Made by a program: the position numbers and the translations under genes. The notes beneath the pieces were generated by a model, which worked only from the letters and a program-made list of their open reading frames with translations, did not search any database and was not told the DNA's origin. A stretch of DNA of 55,223 nt from Burkholderiales bacterium (lineage in GTDB: Bacteria > Pseudomonadota > Gammaproteobacteria > Burkholderiales > Burkholderiaceae_C): positions 1-55,223 of the forward strand of contig JANYCG010000167.1 in assembly GCA_025360385.1 (NCBI GenBank), given 5' to 3'. Below, piece after piece: positions 42,716-51,260 of the stretch; positions within the stretch are counted from its first letter, which is position 1, and every line of letters starts with the position of its first letter.

Positions 42716-43477
42716 TCAGCCTTTGCCCACTGCGGCCGCCGACAACGCGGCACGGACATCACGCTCCAGCAGGCCATACATGTCGGCAAACTCTCCGGGT
42801 GTCTTGCCGCTGGCCGCAAAAGCGCTGACCAGCGCATCGCGCTTGGCCTGCCTGCGGCCATGTTCAGCCAATGCCGCCTCCAGCGGCGCATTGCCCTGCG
42901 CCAGGTTGGCAGGCAGTCGGGCAAGATAGTCCGCAGCGTTTAGCCCAGAGGCCTCAATGGCAGTCAGCAAACGCGTGTACAACTCGCCACCCAAATCAGC
43001 GCGCGAGCGGGTTTGCTTGCGGCGAAACAATTCGACAATGGACAGAAAAACGTGCTCGGGTGCCACCGCCTCGACGGGTTTGCCGTCCAGGCCGTGGCGC
43101 AAGTTGCCAGCCGCCACGCTTTGCAGGTAACGCGCCGAACGGGTGTGCAGACCCAAGGCGGCTTTGAGGCTGTCGCGGCTGAAGTCAGCGGGGTGTTTGG
43201 CCAGCAGATCCTGGAAAACACCGAGTTTGAGCGGCAAAAAATGAGCGCCAAACAGCGCGGGATAGAGTTCAAACAGTTTTTCCAGAACGGCTTGGACCGA
43301 GGGCTGTACGGCAGGTTTTTGCGGCTGGGGCGGCGTCGCGGCGGCAGTTTCTGGCAGGGAAGTTTCTGGGGTTGGCGCTGCCGTAGAGCTGGCATCGCTC
43401 TCAGGCATTTTGGCCGATAAGCTTGTGTCGTCGAAGGTCTCGGCAAGGGCGAATTCGCAAAGCGTGGCAGTGGTCAT
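42716..43477 (-). CDS. ProQ/FinO-domain RNA chaperone
   Basis: 253-aa protein. The FinO domain is at about residues 62-165 (VQAVLEKLFELYPALFGAHF, PLKLGVFQDLLAKHP, LGLHTRSARYLQSVAAG, HGLDGKPV), with the basic surface expected for binding sRNA 3' stem-loops. It is flanked by a Pro/Ala/Ser-rich disordered N-terminus of about 60 residues and an Ala-rich C-terminal region. It probably acts as a global RNA-binding post-transcriptional regulator. ATG at 43477; an upstream in-frame TTG at 43486 is less likely. Confidence 0.82.
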   Translation of the reverse strand: MTTATLCEFALAETFDDTSLSAKMPESDASSTAAPTPETSLPETAAATPPQPQKPAVQPSVQAVLEKLFELYPALFGAHFLPLKLGVFQDLLAKHPADFSRDSLKAALGLHTRSARYLQSVAAGNLRHGLDGKPVEAVAPEHVFLSIVELFRRKQTRSRADLGGELYTRLLTAIEASGLNAADYLARLPANLAQGNAPLEAALAEHGRRQAKRDALVSAFAASGKTPGEFADMYGLLERDVRAALSAAAVGKG

Positions 43478-43538
43478 GTGAGTCAATGGCTTGGGGAGCG
43501 GTGGGCAGGGGAAAATTGGAGGCGTGAAAGTTGTGTCA

Positions 43539-44087
43539 TCAACCCATGCGACTCGATAGCGCTGCCAGCTTGTTGGACAGCTCGCGCACCGCCTCGGTCA
43601 GGTCCAGCAGTTCACGTTCTTTCATCAAGTCGATTTTCTCATGCAACAGCTCAATCTCAAGCTCGGCCTTGACGTTGATTTCATAGTCGTTTTCGGCATG
43701 TCGCCGGTCCAGTTCGGATTGGCGGTTCTGGCTCATCATGATGGCCGGCGCCGTGTAGGCGGCCTGAAAGGACAGCAGCAGGTTGAGCAAAATGAAAGGG
43801 TAAGGGTCCCAGGCGCTGCTGCCTGAAAGGACGTTGCCCGTGATCCAGACCAGGATGGCCGTGCTTTGAATCAGGATGAAACGCCAGGAGCCAATGGTGC
43901 GGGCCACGGCGTCGGCGAGGCGTTGGCCCTGGGTTGGTGGCACCAGCGCAAGGGTCTCTGGCGCAGCCAGTGGCCGCAAGGGCTGCTTTTGCCGGTGCAG
44001 GCGGCGATGGGTGCGCAGAAGTCTGAGCTGGCTTTGCTCCTCTGGGAGAACAGCAGGCGTGGACGGCGGGGGTTTGCTTGGGGTCAT
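43539..44087 (-). CDS. DUF1003 membrane protein
   Basis: 182-aa DUF1003 protein, function unknown. Two membrane segments (SWRFILIQSTAILVWITGNV and the helix around YPFILLNLLLSFQAAYTAP) are followed by the family motif IMMSQNRQSELDRRHAENDY. A charged coiled coil (LEIELLHEKIDLMKERELL) runs to the C-terminus. The N-terminal 60 residues are basic and Pro/Gln-rich. It follows arsC by 18 bp in the same direction. Confidence 0.85.
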   Translation of the reverse strand: MTPSKPPPSTPAVLPEEQSQLRLLRTHRRLHRQKQPLRPLAAPETLALVPPTQGQRLADAVARTIGSWRFILIQSTAILVWITGNVLSGSSAWDPYPFILLNLLLSFQAAYTAPAIMMSQNRQSELDRRHAENDYEINVKAELEIELLHEKIDLMKERELLDLTEAVRELSNKLAALSSRMG

Positions 44088-44105
44088 GCCCCATTTTCGG
44101 TGAAT

Positions 44106-44471
44106 TTAGCCCAGCATTTGCAGCACCGTGTCGGACGGGCGGCACAGGCGCGTGCCCTGGGGGCCAACCACCACCGGGCGGTTCATCAAAATGGGGTGCG
44201 CCAGCATGGCGTCCAGCAAGTCCGCATCGGTCCGGGCCGGGTGGTCCAGGTTCAACGCCGCGTTCAGCTCGTCGTAGGCCGCGCCCTTGCGTCGCAGCAG
44301 CTCGCGCACGCTGATGCCCATGGCGGCCATCAGCGCGACGAGCTTGGTGCGGCCCGGCGGGTTTTTCAGGTACTCGATGACGGTCGGCTCAATGCCAGCC
44401 GCACGGATATGCGCCAGCACCTTGCGGGAGGTGCCGCAGTCGGGGTTGTGGTAGATCGTGAAGGCGCTCAT
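44106..44471 (-). CDS. arsC: Arsenate reductase (glutaredoxin-dependent), ArsC family
   Basis: 121-aa thioredoxin-fold protein. The catalytic Cys12 is in YHNPDCGTSRKVL, and the arginines that bind arsenate are visible: RRK near residue 60, Arg in LMNRPVVVG and Arg in GTRLCRP. It would reduce arsenate to arsenite with glutathione and glutaredoxin. No arsB, acr3 or arsR lies nearby, so it may serve as a general defence gene. ATG at 44471 gives the standard N-terminus; 44477 is also possible. Confidence 0.87.
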   Translation of the reverse strand: MSAFTIYHNPDCGTSRKVLAHIRAAGIEPTVIEYLKNPPGRTKLVALMAAMGISVRELLRRKGAAYDELNAALNLDHPARTDADLLDAMLAHPILMNRPVVVGPQGTRLCRPSDTVLQMLG

Positions 44472-44519
44472 GGTCATCAAAGGCAAAAAACAAGCCGGGT
44501 TCAAAGTTTGAGAGTGAAA

Positions 44520-44577
44520 AGTTCCGTATGTTCCCGTAGGGACTTAATAGTTTGCTATTTATTATATAGCATATTCG
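44520..44577 (+). repeat. Dispersed repeat copy I (intergenic)
   Basis: GTTCCGTATGTTCCCGTAGG, then GACTTAATAGTTTGCTATTT and ATTATATAGCATATTCGG. The 3' part is a clear inverted repeat, GCTAT-N7-ATAGC. It lies in the 262-bp gap between the ppx stop and arsC. The rest of the gap (44578-44733) holds no recognisable feature. Confidence 0.85.
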
Positions 44578-44733
44578 GTTCGAACCGGGTCAAGCCGCGT
44601 CGCTAGCCTGGCACCAATGCCGCCGCCCAAACATTGCGTCGGCACAAGACCCCCGCTGCTTTGTGGCGCGATGCTGGCGAAACTGGCGCTGAACCGGCTG
44701 GCACCGGTGCTGCGGCTTCCTGTTGCAAAAGGC

Positions 44734-45696
44734 TCAGAGCAGCGTCCCGTTCACCGACACAGGCGACAAATTGACCTCTTCCCCCGCCGCGTCCATCAGC
44801 TCACAAATGAGGCCGTGGCGCAGGCCGCCGCTGGCGTGGTGGAGTTGGTCGATCCCAAGCACATCAAACACCGCCCGCAATATCGCCAAGCCGCCACCAA
44901 TGACGGGACGGCGCGCGGCCTGAATGCCTGGCAACGCCAGATGGTCGATATCTTTGGCCTGCAACAGGGCCTGCAGCAACCAGTCCAGCCCATTGCGGCT
45001 CACGTGGGACGAGGGCCATCCGGCGGCGGCCAGCACCTCGCTCACGGCCGCGACGGTGCCGGCTGACCCATAGGCCGCCTCCCACGACGGCTTGCGATAG
45101 CTCAGGGTTGCGACGTCCAGCATCGCCCGTGCGGCGAGTTCTGCCGCGTCGAAGGCCGCCTGGGTGAACTGGCCTTGCGGGAAATACAACTGCGACCACA
45201 CAATGCTGCCCACTTGGAAAGAGTCCAGGGCCGTGGCTTCAAACCCCTGGCCCAAAACAAACTCGGTGGAACGCCCGCCAATGTCAACCACCAGGCGGCG
45301 CTCGCCTGACGAGGCAAGCAAATGGGCGACCCCCTGGAACGTCAGGCGCGCCTCGTCGCGGCCAGAAATCACGCGAACGGGGAAGCCCAGTGCCTGGTTG
45401 GCAAGCGCCAAAAATTGGTTTCTGTTGCGTGCGTCACGCAAGGTTTGGGTTGCGACGGCGTTCACCAGGGCCGGATTGAATCCAGCGAGGTGGCCGCCGA
45501 ACCGCGCCAGGCAGTCTAAGCCGCGCTGCATCGCTTCAGCAGACAGGTTCCGGTTGTCGTCCAGGCCATTGCCTTGGCGCACGGTTTCTTTCAGGTAGTC
45601 GGTGCGGAAGTACTGGCCGCGGTCAATGCGCCCAATCTCCAGGCGAAAGCTGTTGGATCCCAGATCAACAGCGGCAAGGCGGGTTCCGTCAAGCAT
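44734..45696 (-). CDS. ppx: Exopolyphosphatase / guanosine pentaphosphatase (short Ppx/GppA)
   Basis: Hydrolyses polyphosphate or pppGpp. 320 aa, covering the two actin-like (ASKHA) subdomains: AAVDLGSNSFRLEIGRI, ISGRDEARLTFQG, VVDIGGRSTEFVLG and the C-terminal GGLRHGLICEL. E. coli Ppx and GppA carry an additional C-terminal HD-like region (about 500 aa in all) that is absent here. It may be a natural short form or a truncation. It stands divergently beside the PHO-box-controlled pst operon, fitting a phosphate-storage role. Confidence 0.87.
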   Translation of the reverse strand: MLDGTRLAAVDLGSNSFRLEIGRIDRGQYFRTDYLKETVRQGNGLDDNRNLSAEAMQRGLDCLARFGGHLAGFNPALVNAVATQTLRDARNRNQFLALANQALGFPVRVISGRDEARLTFQGVAHLLASSGERRLVVDIGGRSTEFVLGQGFEATALDSFQVGSIVWSQLYFPQGQFTQAAFDAAELAARAMLDVATLSYRKPSWEAAYGSAGTVAAVSEVLAAAGWPSSHVSRNGLDWLLQALLQAKDIDHLALPGIQAARRPVIGGGLAILRAVFDVLGIDQLHHASGGLRHGLICELMDAAGEEVNLSPVSVNGTLL

Positions 45697-45709
45697 GGTT
45701 CACAACAAA

Positions 45710-45766
45710 AAGTGCCGAAAGTTCCCGCTGTATATGCGTAGGTAGCTTCAAAATATATAGCATTCA
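45710..45766 (+). repeat. Dispersed repeat copy J (between ppx and pstS)
   Basis: AAAGTGCCGAAAGTTCCCGC, then TGTATATGCGTAGGTAGCTT and a palindromic end ATATATAGCATTC. It begins 14 bp from the ppx start and lies 93 bp upstream of the pstS PHO box. Confidence 0.8.
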
Positions 45767-45858
45767 AAAAAACAAGGGTTTGGCGCTCCCCAAGGGTTGG
45801 TACCGAAAGCCTATGACACCTGAATAACAAATTTTTAACCGGCCAGCCAGCCGATCCT

Positions 45859-45892
45859 GTGTCACATCACTGTCACAAAAGCTTCGTAAAGT
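45859..45892 (+). promoter_or_regulatory. PHO box and -10 of the pst-pho operon
   Basis: Two 7-bp PhoB half-sites, GTGTCAC and CTGTCAC, are separated by ATCA (45859-45876). This is the 7-4-7 arrangement of the PHO box. A -10 hexamer TAAAGT (45887-45892) follows exactly 10 bp later, the spacing of PhoB-activated promoters that lack a -35. Transcription would begin near 45899, about 42 nt before pstS. Binding is predicted, not shown. Confidence 0.85.
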
Positions 45893-45940
45893 CCTCCCAT
45901 CTGCTGATTATCCCTTGCTGTTTAACTCGAAAGGCGTTCC

Positions 45941-46984
45941 ATGAATCCAAGCTTCAAACCTGCTGCGATGCAAGTTGCCATTGCACTTGCCATCACGGCA
46001 TGCTCTCTGGCCAATGCCCAGGAGATCACGGGCGCAGGTGCCACCTTTCCCGCGCCGGTCTATTCAAAATGGGCGGCTGAATACAACAAGGCCACCGGTG
46101 TCAAAGTCAATTATCAATCCGTTGGCTCCGGTGCCGGCATCAAGCAAATTGACTCCAAAACCGTCGATTTTGGGGCCTCCGACATGCCGCAAACCGATGA
46201 TGTTTTGAAGGGCAAAGGCCAAATCCAGTTTCCGACGGTGATTGGCGGCACCGTGCCCGTCATCAACGTCAAGGGCATTGCACCCGGCCAAATGAAACTC
46301 GATGGCCAGGTGCTGGGCGACATTTTTCTGGGCAAAATCACCCAATGGAACGACGCAGCCATCAAGGCACTGAACCCTGGCCTGCCATTGCCGGATGCGG
46401 CCATCGCGCCAGTGCGCCGGGCCGATGGTTCTGGCACCACCTTCAATTTCACCAACTACCTGAGTCGCGTGCACGCTGAATGGAAAAGCAAAGTCGGCGA
46501 AGGCACTGCGGTGAACTGGCCGGTTGGCGCGGGTGGCAAAGGCAATGAAGGTGTGGCGGCTTTTGTCAACCGCCTGCCCAATTCGATTGGTTACGTCGAA
46601 TACTCCTACGTCAAGCAAAACAAGATGACTTACACCTTGTTAAAAAATCGCGATGGCGTCTTTGTGGCCCCCAATGAAGAGGCCTTCAAGGCCGCTGCTG
46701 CCGGGGCAGACTGGAACAAATCGTTCTATCAGTTGATCACCGACCAGCCGGGCAAAAATGCCTGGCCGATTTCCACCGCCACCTTCATCCTGATGAACCT
46801 CAAGCAGGACAAGCCGGTCAATGCCACGGAAACCTTTAAATTCTTCTCCTGGGCCTACAAGAACGGCGACCAAATCGCGCTGGATCTGGACTATGTGCCG
46901 CTGCCGGACAACGTGATGGCCGCCGTGCAAAAAGTCTGGGGCCAGGTCACTGACACGGCTGGCAAGCCAGTTGCCCTGAAATAA
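45941..46984 (+). CDS. pstS: Phosphate ABC transporter substrate-binding protein
   Basis: High-affinity periplasmic phosphate-binding protein. 347 aa: signal peptide (cleavage near SLANAQ), then the family start EITGAGATFPAPVYSKWA, the phosphate-binding loop FGASDMPQTDDVL, RADGSGTTFNFTNYLS and KGNEGVAAFV. First gene of pstSCAB-phoU-phoBR, directly behind the PHO box. Induction under phosphate starvation is inferred. Confidence 0.95.
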   Translation: MNPSFKPAAMQVAIALAITACSLANAQEITGAGATFPAPVYSKWAAEYNKATGVKVNYQSVGSGAGIKQIDSKTVDFGASDMPQTDDVLKGKGQIQFPTVIGGTVPVINVKGIAPGQMKLDGQVLGDIFLGKITQWNDAAIKALNPGLPLPDAAIAPVRRADGSGTTFNFTNYLSRVHAEWKSKVGEGTAVNWPVGAGGKGNEGVAAFVNRLPNSIGYVEYSYVKQNKMTYTLLKNRDGVFVAPNEEAFKAAAAGADWNKSFYQLITDQPGKNAWPISTATFILMNLKQDKPVNATETFKFFSWAYKNGDQIALDLDYVPLPDNVMAAVQKVWGQVTDTAGKPVALK

Positions 46985-47006
46985 GCCCGTCACTGTTTTC
47001 GATTGA

Positions 47007-47032
47007 AGTTTCAGAACAAAGTTTCAGAACAA
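47007..47032 (+). repeat. 13-bp tandem duplication downstream of pstS
   Basis: AGTTTCAGAACAA occurs twice in direct succession between pstS and pstC. It looks like replication slippage. No function is evident. Confidence 0.85.
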
Positions 47033-47053
47033 CACGACCCAGGTGGCCAACAC

Positions 47054-48094
47054 GTGTCCTCTACACTTGCACAGAGTGGCCTGCCGGGCAACGCGCTTGA
47101 CCGGTCTGCCCAGAGTCCCCAAGCTTTCATGACCCAACACACGCACTTCAAAGCCGCCCGTTCTGGGCCGGTGGTTGACCGCCTTTTTGGCTGGCTTGCC
47201 AAGGGCGCGGCTTTGCTGACGCTGGCGATTTTGCTGGCCATTTTGGCGTCCCTCACCCTCAGCGCCTGGCCTGCCATCAGCCAATACGGGTTTGGTTTTT
47301 TGACCAGCACGACCTGGGACCCGGTCAAGGGGGAATTCGGCGGCCTCGTGATGATTTACGGCACGCTGATGACCTCGTTCATCGCCTTGTTGATTGCGGT
47401 GCCCGTCAGCTTCGGCATTGCCTTGTTCTTGACCGAGATGTCCCCGGCCTGGCTCAAGCGCCCGCTGGGCACTGCCATCGAGCTGCTGGCGGCCGTGCCG
47501 TCCATCGTGTATGGCATGTGGGGCTTGCTGGTGTTCAGCCCGGTGTTGTCAACCTGGGTGCAGCAGCCCTTGCAGGCCTGGTTCAAGGGCGTGCCGTATG
47601 TGGGCGCACTGTTCTCTGGGCCGCCGGTGGGCATCGGCATTTTGTCAGCGGGCATCATTCTGGCGATCATGGTGATTCCGTTCATTGCAGCGGTGATGCG
47701 CGACGTGTTTGAGGTGACGCCTGCGCTGCTCAAAGAGTCGGCTTACGGGCTGGGTGCCACCACCTGGGAGGTCGTGTCCAAGGTGGTGCTGCCTTACACC
47801 AAGGCCGGTGTGGTGGGCGGCATCATGCTGGGGCTGGGGCGGGCCATTGGCGAGACCATGGCCGTCACCTTCGTCATCGGCAATTTCAACAGGCTTGATT
47901 CACTGAGCCTTTTTCAGGCCGCCAACAGCATCACGTCGGCGCTGGCCAATGAATTTGCCGAAGCCGGCGAGGGCCTGCACCAAGGCGCGTTGATGTACTT
48001 GGGCCTGGTTTTGTTTTTCATCACCTTTGTCATCCTGGCCTTGTCAAAAATGTTGTTGGCGCAATTGAACAAACAAGAAGGGCTGAAGTCATGA
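47054..48094 (+). CDS. pstC: Phosphate ABC transporter permease PstC
   Basis: Inner-membrane permease subunit of the Pst importer. The membrane part shows [20 protein letters not shown], the permease loop [22 protein letters not shown] (given by residues about 220-241) and [15 protein letters not shown]. The start is debatable: GTG at 47054 has AGGTGG 7 nt upstream and gives 346 aa, while ATG at 47129 gives 321 aa with no RBS. The stop overlaps the pstA start. Confidence 0.9.
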   Translation: MSSTLAQSGLPGNALDRSAQSPQAFMTQHTHFKAARSGPVVDRLFGWLAKGAALLTLAILLAILASLTLSAWPAISQYGFGFLTSTTWDPVKGEFGGLVMIYGTLMTSFIALLIAVPVSFGIALFLTEMSPAWLKRPLGTAIELLAAVPSIVYGMWGLLVFSPVLSTWVQQPLQAWFKGVPYVGALFSGPPVGIGILSAGIILAIMVIPFIAAVMRDVFEVTPALLKESAYGLGATTWEVVSKVVLPYTKAGVVGGIMLGLGRAIGETMAVTFVIGNFNRLDSLSLFQAANSITSALANEFAEAGEGLHQGALMYLGLVLFFITFVILALSKMLLAQLNKQEGLKS

Positions 48095-48975
48095 ACACCG
48101 GCAACCGCCTGCTGGACGCGCGGGCGCTGGAAAAAACCAGGCAAACCCGTTACGACGAACGCAAGTTTGTCAACCGCGTCGCGCTGACCTTGTCGCTGCT
48201 GGCGATGGCCTTTGGCCTGTTTTGGCTGTTCTGGATTCTGTTTGAAACCGTGCGTTTGGGCCTGGGCGGCCTGACGTTTGCCACCCTGACCCAGATGACG
48301 CCGCCGCCCAACGACGAAGGTGGCCTGGCCAATGCCATTTACGGCTCGTTTCTGATGGTGATGCTGGCCACTTTTGTGGGCACGCCAGTGGGCGTGATGG
48401 CCGGCATTTACCTGGCTGAATACGACAGCAAAGGCTGGCTGGCCACCGTCACGCGTTTCGTCAATGACATTCTGTTGTCGGCCCCCAGCATTGTGATTGG
48501 CCTGTTTGTCTATGCCGTGGTGGTGTCGCGCTTCAAGCATTTTTCGGGTTGGGCTGGTGTTCTGGCGCTGGCCTTGATTGTGATTCCGGTGGTCATCCGC
48601 ACCACCGAGAACATGCTGCAACTGGTGCCCAGCGGACTGCGCGAAGCCGCCTATGCGCTCGGTGCACCCAAATGGAAGGTGATTTTGAGCATCACCCTGA
48701 AGGCGGCCCGCGCCGGTGTGGTGACGGGTGTGATGCTGGCCATTGCCCGCATTGCGGGAGAGACTGCGCCACTGTTGTTCACCGCCTTGAGCAACCAGTT
48801 CTGGACTTCGTCCCTGAACCAGCCCATGGCGAGTTTGCCGGTCACCATTTTCAAGTTCGCCATGAGCCCTTATGAGAACTGGCAAAAACTGGCCTGGGCC
48901 GGGGTTTTCCTGATCACCGCCGCCGTTTTGGGCTTGAACATTCTGGCGCGTGTGTTGACGCGCAACAAACTTTAA
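48091..48975 (+). CDS. pstA: Phosphate ABC transporter permease PstA
   Basis: Second permease of the Pst importer, 294 aa, six membrane helices. Motifs: [37 protein letters not shown], the ATPase-contacting loop [16 protein letters not shown] and [19 protein letters not shown] overlap with pstC; 9 bp before pstB. Confidence 0.95.
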   Translation: MNTGNRLLDARALEKTRQTRYDERKFVNRVALTLSLLAMAFGLFWLFWILFETVRLGLGGLTFATLTQMTPPPNDEGGLANAIYGSFLMVMLATFVGTPVGVMAGIYLAEYDSKGWLATVTRFVNDILLSAPSIVIGLFVYAVVVSRFKHFSGWAGVLALALIVIPVVIRTTENMLQLVPSGLREAAYALGAPKWKVILSITLKAARAGVVTGVMLAIARIAGETAPLLFTALSNQFWTSSLNQPMASLPVTIFKFAMSPYENWQKLAWAGVFLITAAVLGLNILARVLTRNKL

Positions 48976-48984
48976 ATACGTACT

Positions 48985-49764
48985 ATGCCCACCCATGCCC
49001 TGCACGTTGATGCTTCGAAAATTTCAGTCAAAGACTTGAATTTTTATTACGGCAAATACCATGCCCTCAAAAATATCAGCCTGGAGATTCCAGAGAAGAA
49101 AGTGACAGCCTTCATTGGCCCGTCGGGTTGCGGCAAGTCGACGCTGTTGAGGGTCTTCAACCGCATGTTCGAGTTGTACCCGGACCAGCGTGCGCAGGGT
49201 CAGGTGATGCTGGACGGCGAGAACCTGCTCACCAGCAAGCAAGACGTGGCCTTGCTGCGTGCCAAGGTCGGCATGGTGTTCCAGAAACCCACGCCGTTTC
49301 CGATGTCGATTTACGACAACATCACGTTCGGCGTGCGCCTGTTTGAAAATCTGAATGCCTCGGACATGGATGACCGGGTGGAGTGGGCGCTGCGCAAAGC
49401 GGCGCTGTGGGACGAGGTGAAGAACAAGCTCAGGCAAAGCGGCGCGGGCCTGTCGGGCGGGCAGCAGCAACGTTTGTGCATTGCGCGCGGCATCGCCATC
49501 AAACCCGAGGTCTTGCTGCTGGACGAACCCTGCTCGGCGCTGGACCCGATCTCGACTGCCAAAATTGAAGAGTTGATTGGCGAATTGAAGAAAGACTACA
49601 CCGTCGTGATCGTGACCCACAACATGCAGCAGGCGGCGCGTTGCAGCGATTGCACGGCCTACATGTACCTGGGCGACCTGATTGAGTTCGGCGCGACTGA
49701 ACAGATATTTTTCAAGCCCTCGCGCAAAGAAACCGAAGACTACATCACAGGGCGTTTTGGCTGA
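48985..49764 (+). CDS. pstB: Phosphate ABC transporter ATP-binding protein
   Basis: ATPase of the Pst importer, also needed for phosphate signalling to PhoR. 259 aa. Walker [14 protein letters not shown]-loop [15 protein letters not shown], signature [16 protein letters not shown], Walker [12 protein letters not shown] and the H-loop [10 protein letters not shown] are all intact. Confidence 0.97.
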   Translation: MPTHALHVDASKISVKDLNFYYGKYHALKNISLEIPEKKVTAFIGPSGCGKSTLLRVFNRMFELYPDQRAQGQVMLDGENLLTSKQDVALLRAKVGMVFQKPTPFPMSIYDNITFGVRLFENLNASDMDDRVEWALRKAALWDEVKNKLRQSGAGLSGGQQQRLCIARGIAIKPEVLLLDEPCSALDPISTAKIEELIGELKKDYTVVIVTHNMQQAARCSDCTAYMYLGDLIEFGATEQIFFKPSRKETEDYITGRFG

Positions 49765-49816
49765 TATTTCGCCGCCACTTTGACATTGACGCCCCCCAAC
49801 ATGCCAGGAGAAATTT

Positions 49817-50518
49817 GTGCCCGAAAAACATTTATCCACCCAGTTTGACGGCGAACTCAGCGCCGTCTCCAGCCGCGTGATGGCGTTGGGCGGGCTGGTG
49901 GAGTCGCAAATCCGCCGCGCCATTGATGCCTTGGCGCAGTTCGACGTGGCCTTGGCGCAGCAAGTCACCGAGACCGAAGAGCGTGTGAACGCCATGGAGG
50001 TTGAAATTGACCGCGACCTGTCCAACATCATCGCCAGGCGCCAACCCACGGCGCGTGATTTGCGCCTGCTGATTGCCATCTCAAAAACCACCGCCAACCT
50101 GGAGCGTGTGGGTGACGAGGCTGAAAAAATCGCCCGCATGGTGCGCTCCATTGTGAGCAGCGGCGCGGCGCGCGCGTTGCCGTCGCTGGAGCTGCGGGTG
50201 GCGGCCGATCTGGCATCGGGCCTTCTGAACAAGGCGCTGGATGCCTTTGCCCGGCTGGATACGGCGCAGGCCGTGGCCATTCTCAAGGAAGACGACCAGA
50301 TCGACGCCGAGTTCAATGGTTTTGTGCGCAAACTCATCACCTACATGATGGAAGACCCGCGCATGATTTCCCCCAGCCTGGACTTGCTGTTTCTGGCCAA
50401 GGCCATCGAGCGCATTGGTGACCACGCCAAGAACATTGCCGAGTTCATCATTTATGTGGTCAAGGGTGAAGATGTACGGCACACGTCCATGGCGCAGATC
50501 GAGTCGGTTGTGAAATGA
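49817..50518 (+). CDS. phoU: Phosphate signalling regulator PhoU
   Basis: Peripheral protein that links Pst transport to PhoR and holds the Pho response off when phosphate is abundant. 233 aa of two three-helix bundles, with the metal-binding motif ERVGDEAEKIAR and its counterpart ERIGDHAKNIAEFI. GTG start preceded by AGGAG at 6 nt; seven bp before phoB. Confidence 0.95.
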   Translation: MPEKHLSTQFDGELSAVSSRVMALGGLVESQIRRAIDALAQFDVALAQQVTETEERVNAMEVEIDRDLSNIIARRQPTARDLRLLIAISKTTANLERVGDEAEKIARMVRSIVSSGAARALPSLELRVAADLASGLLNKALDAFARLDTAQAVAILKEDDQIDAEFNGFVRKLITYMMEDPRMISPSLDLLFLAKAIERIGDHAKNIAEFIIYVVKGEDVRHTSMAQIESVVK

Positions 50519-50525
50519 GGCGGCC

Positions 50526-51260
50526 ATGAAACGCCAGGCGGGTGTGTTGGTGGTGGAAGACGAGCCGGCCATCGCCGAGCTGATTGCCGTCAACCTGCGC
50601 CACAACGGTTTTGCGCCGACACTGGCGCAGGACGGCGCTGCCGCCCAACGTGCGCTTGACGCGGTGTTGCCCGATGTGATTTTGCTGGACTGGATGCTGC
50701 CGGGTGAGAGCGGTTTGTCGCTGGCCCGGCGTTGGCGCGGTGCAGCGCGCACCAAGGCCGTGCCCATCATCATGCTCACTGCGCGCAGTGACGAGGCCGA
50801 CCGCGTGGCGGGCCTGGATGCGGGGGCAGACGACTACATTTCAAAACCGTTTTCAACCAAAGAAATGTTGGCCCGGATCCGCGCCGTGTTGCGCCGCCGT
50901 GCGCCCGAGCAGGCCGACCAGACGGTGCAACTGGCCAACTTGCTGCTCGACTCTGCCACGCACCGGGTGGCGTTCAACGAACAGATGCTGAAACTTGGGC
51001 CGACCGAGTTCAAATTGCTGCAGTTTTTGATGAACCACCCGGAGCGCGTACACAGCCGTTCCCAATTGCTCGACAGGGTATGGGGCGATCATGTGTACTT
51101 GGAAGAACGCACGGTAGACGTGCACATCAAACGTCTGCGTGAGACCCTGGGCGAGGCCGCTTCCATGATCGAGACAGTTCGCGGTGCGGGTTACCGTGCC
51201 ACGGCAAAACCCGCCAGCACAACAGGCGCGACATGGTCTGGCGATTTCTCTCCTACCTGA
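50526..51260 (+). CDS. phoB: Phosphate regulon response regulator PhoB
   Basis: OmpR-family transcription activator that binds PHO boxes. 244 aa. The receiver domain has Glu11-Asp12, phosphoacceptor Asp55 in LLDWMLPGESG, and Lys in ISKPFSTKE. The winged-helix DNA-binding domain follows (LGPTEFKLLQFLMNHPERV, RTVDVHIKRLRETL, ETVRGAGYRA). A short extra C-terminal tail overlaps the phoR start by 28 bp. Confidence 0.95.
   Translation: MKRQAGVLVVEDEPAIAELIAVNLRHNGFAPTLAQDGAAAQRALDAVLPDVILLDWMLPGESGLSLARRWRGAARTKAVPIIMLTARSDEADRVAGLDAGADDYISKPFSTKEMLARIRAVLRRRAPEQADQTVQLANLLLDSATHRVAFNEQMLKLGPTEFKLLQFLMNHPERVHSRSQLLDRVWGDHVYLEERTVDVHIKRLRETLGEAASMIETVRGAGYRATAKPASTTGATWSGDFSPT

Noticed and set aside
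47914-49005. Long antisense open frame over pstC and pstA
   Set aside because: His/Gln/Gly-rich shadow of conserved pst genes; no family resemblance.
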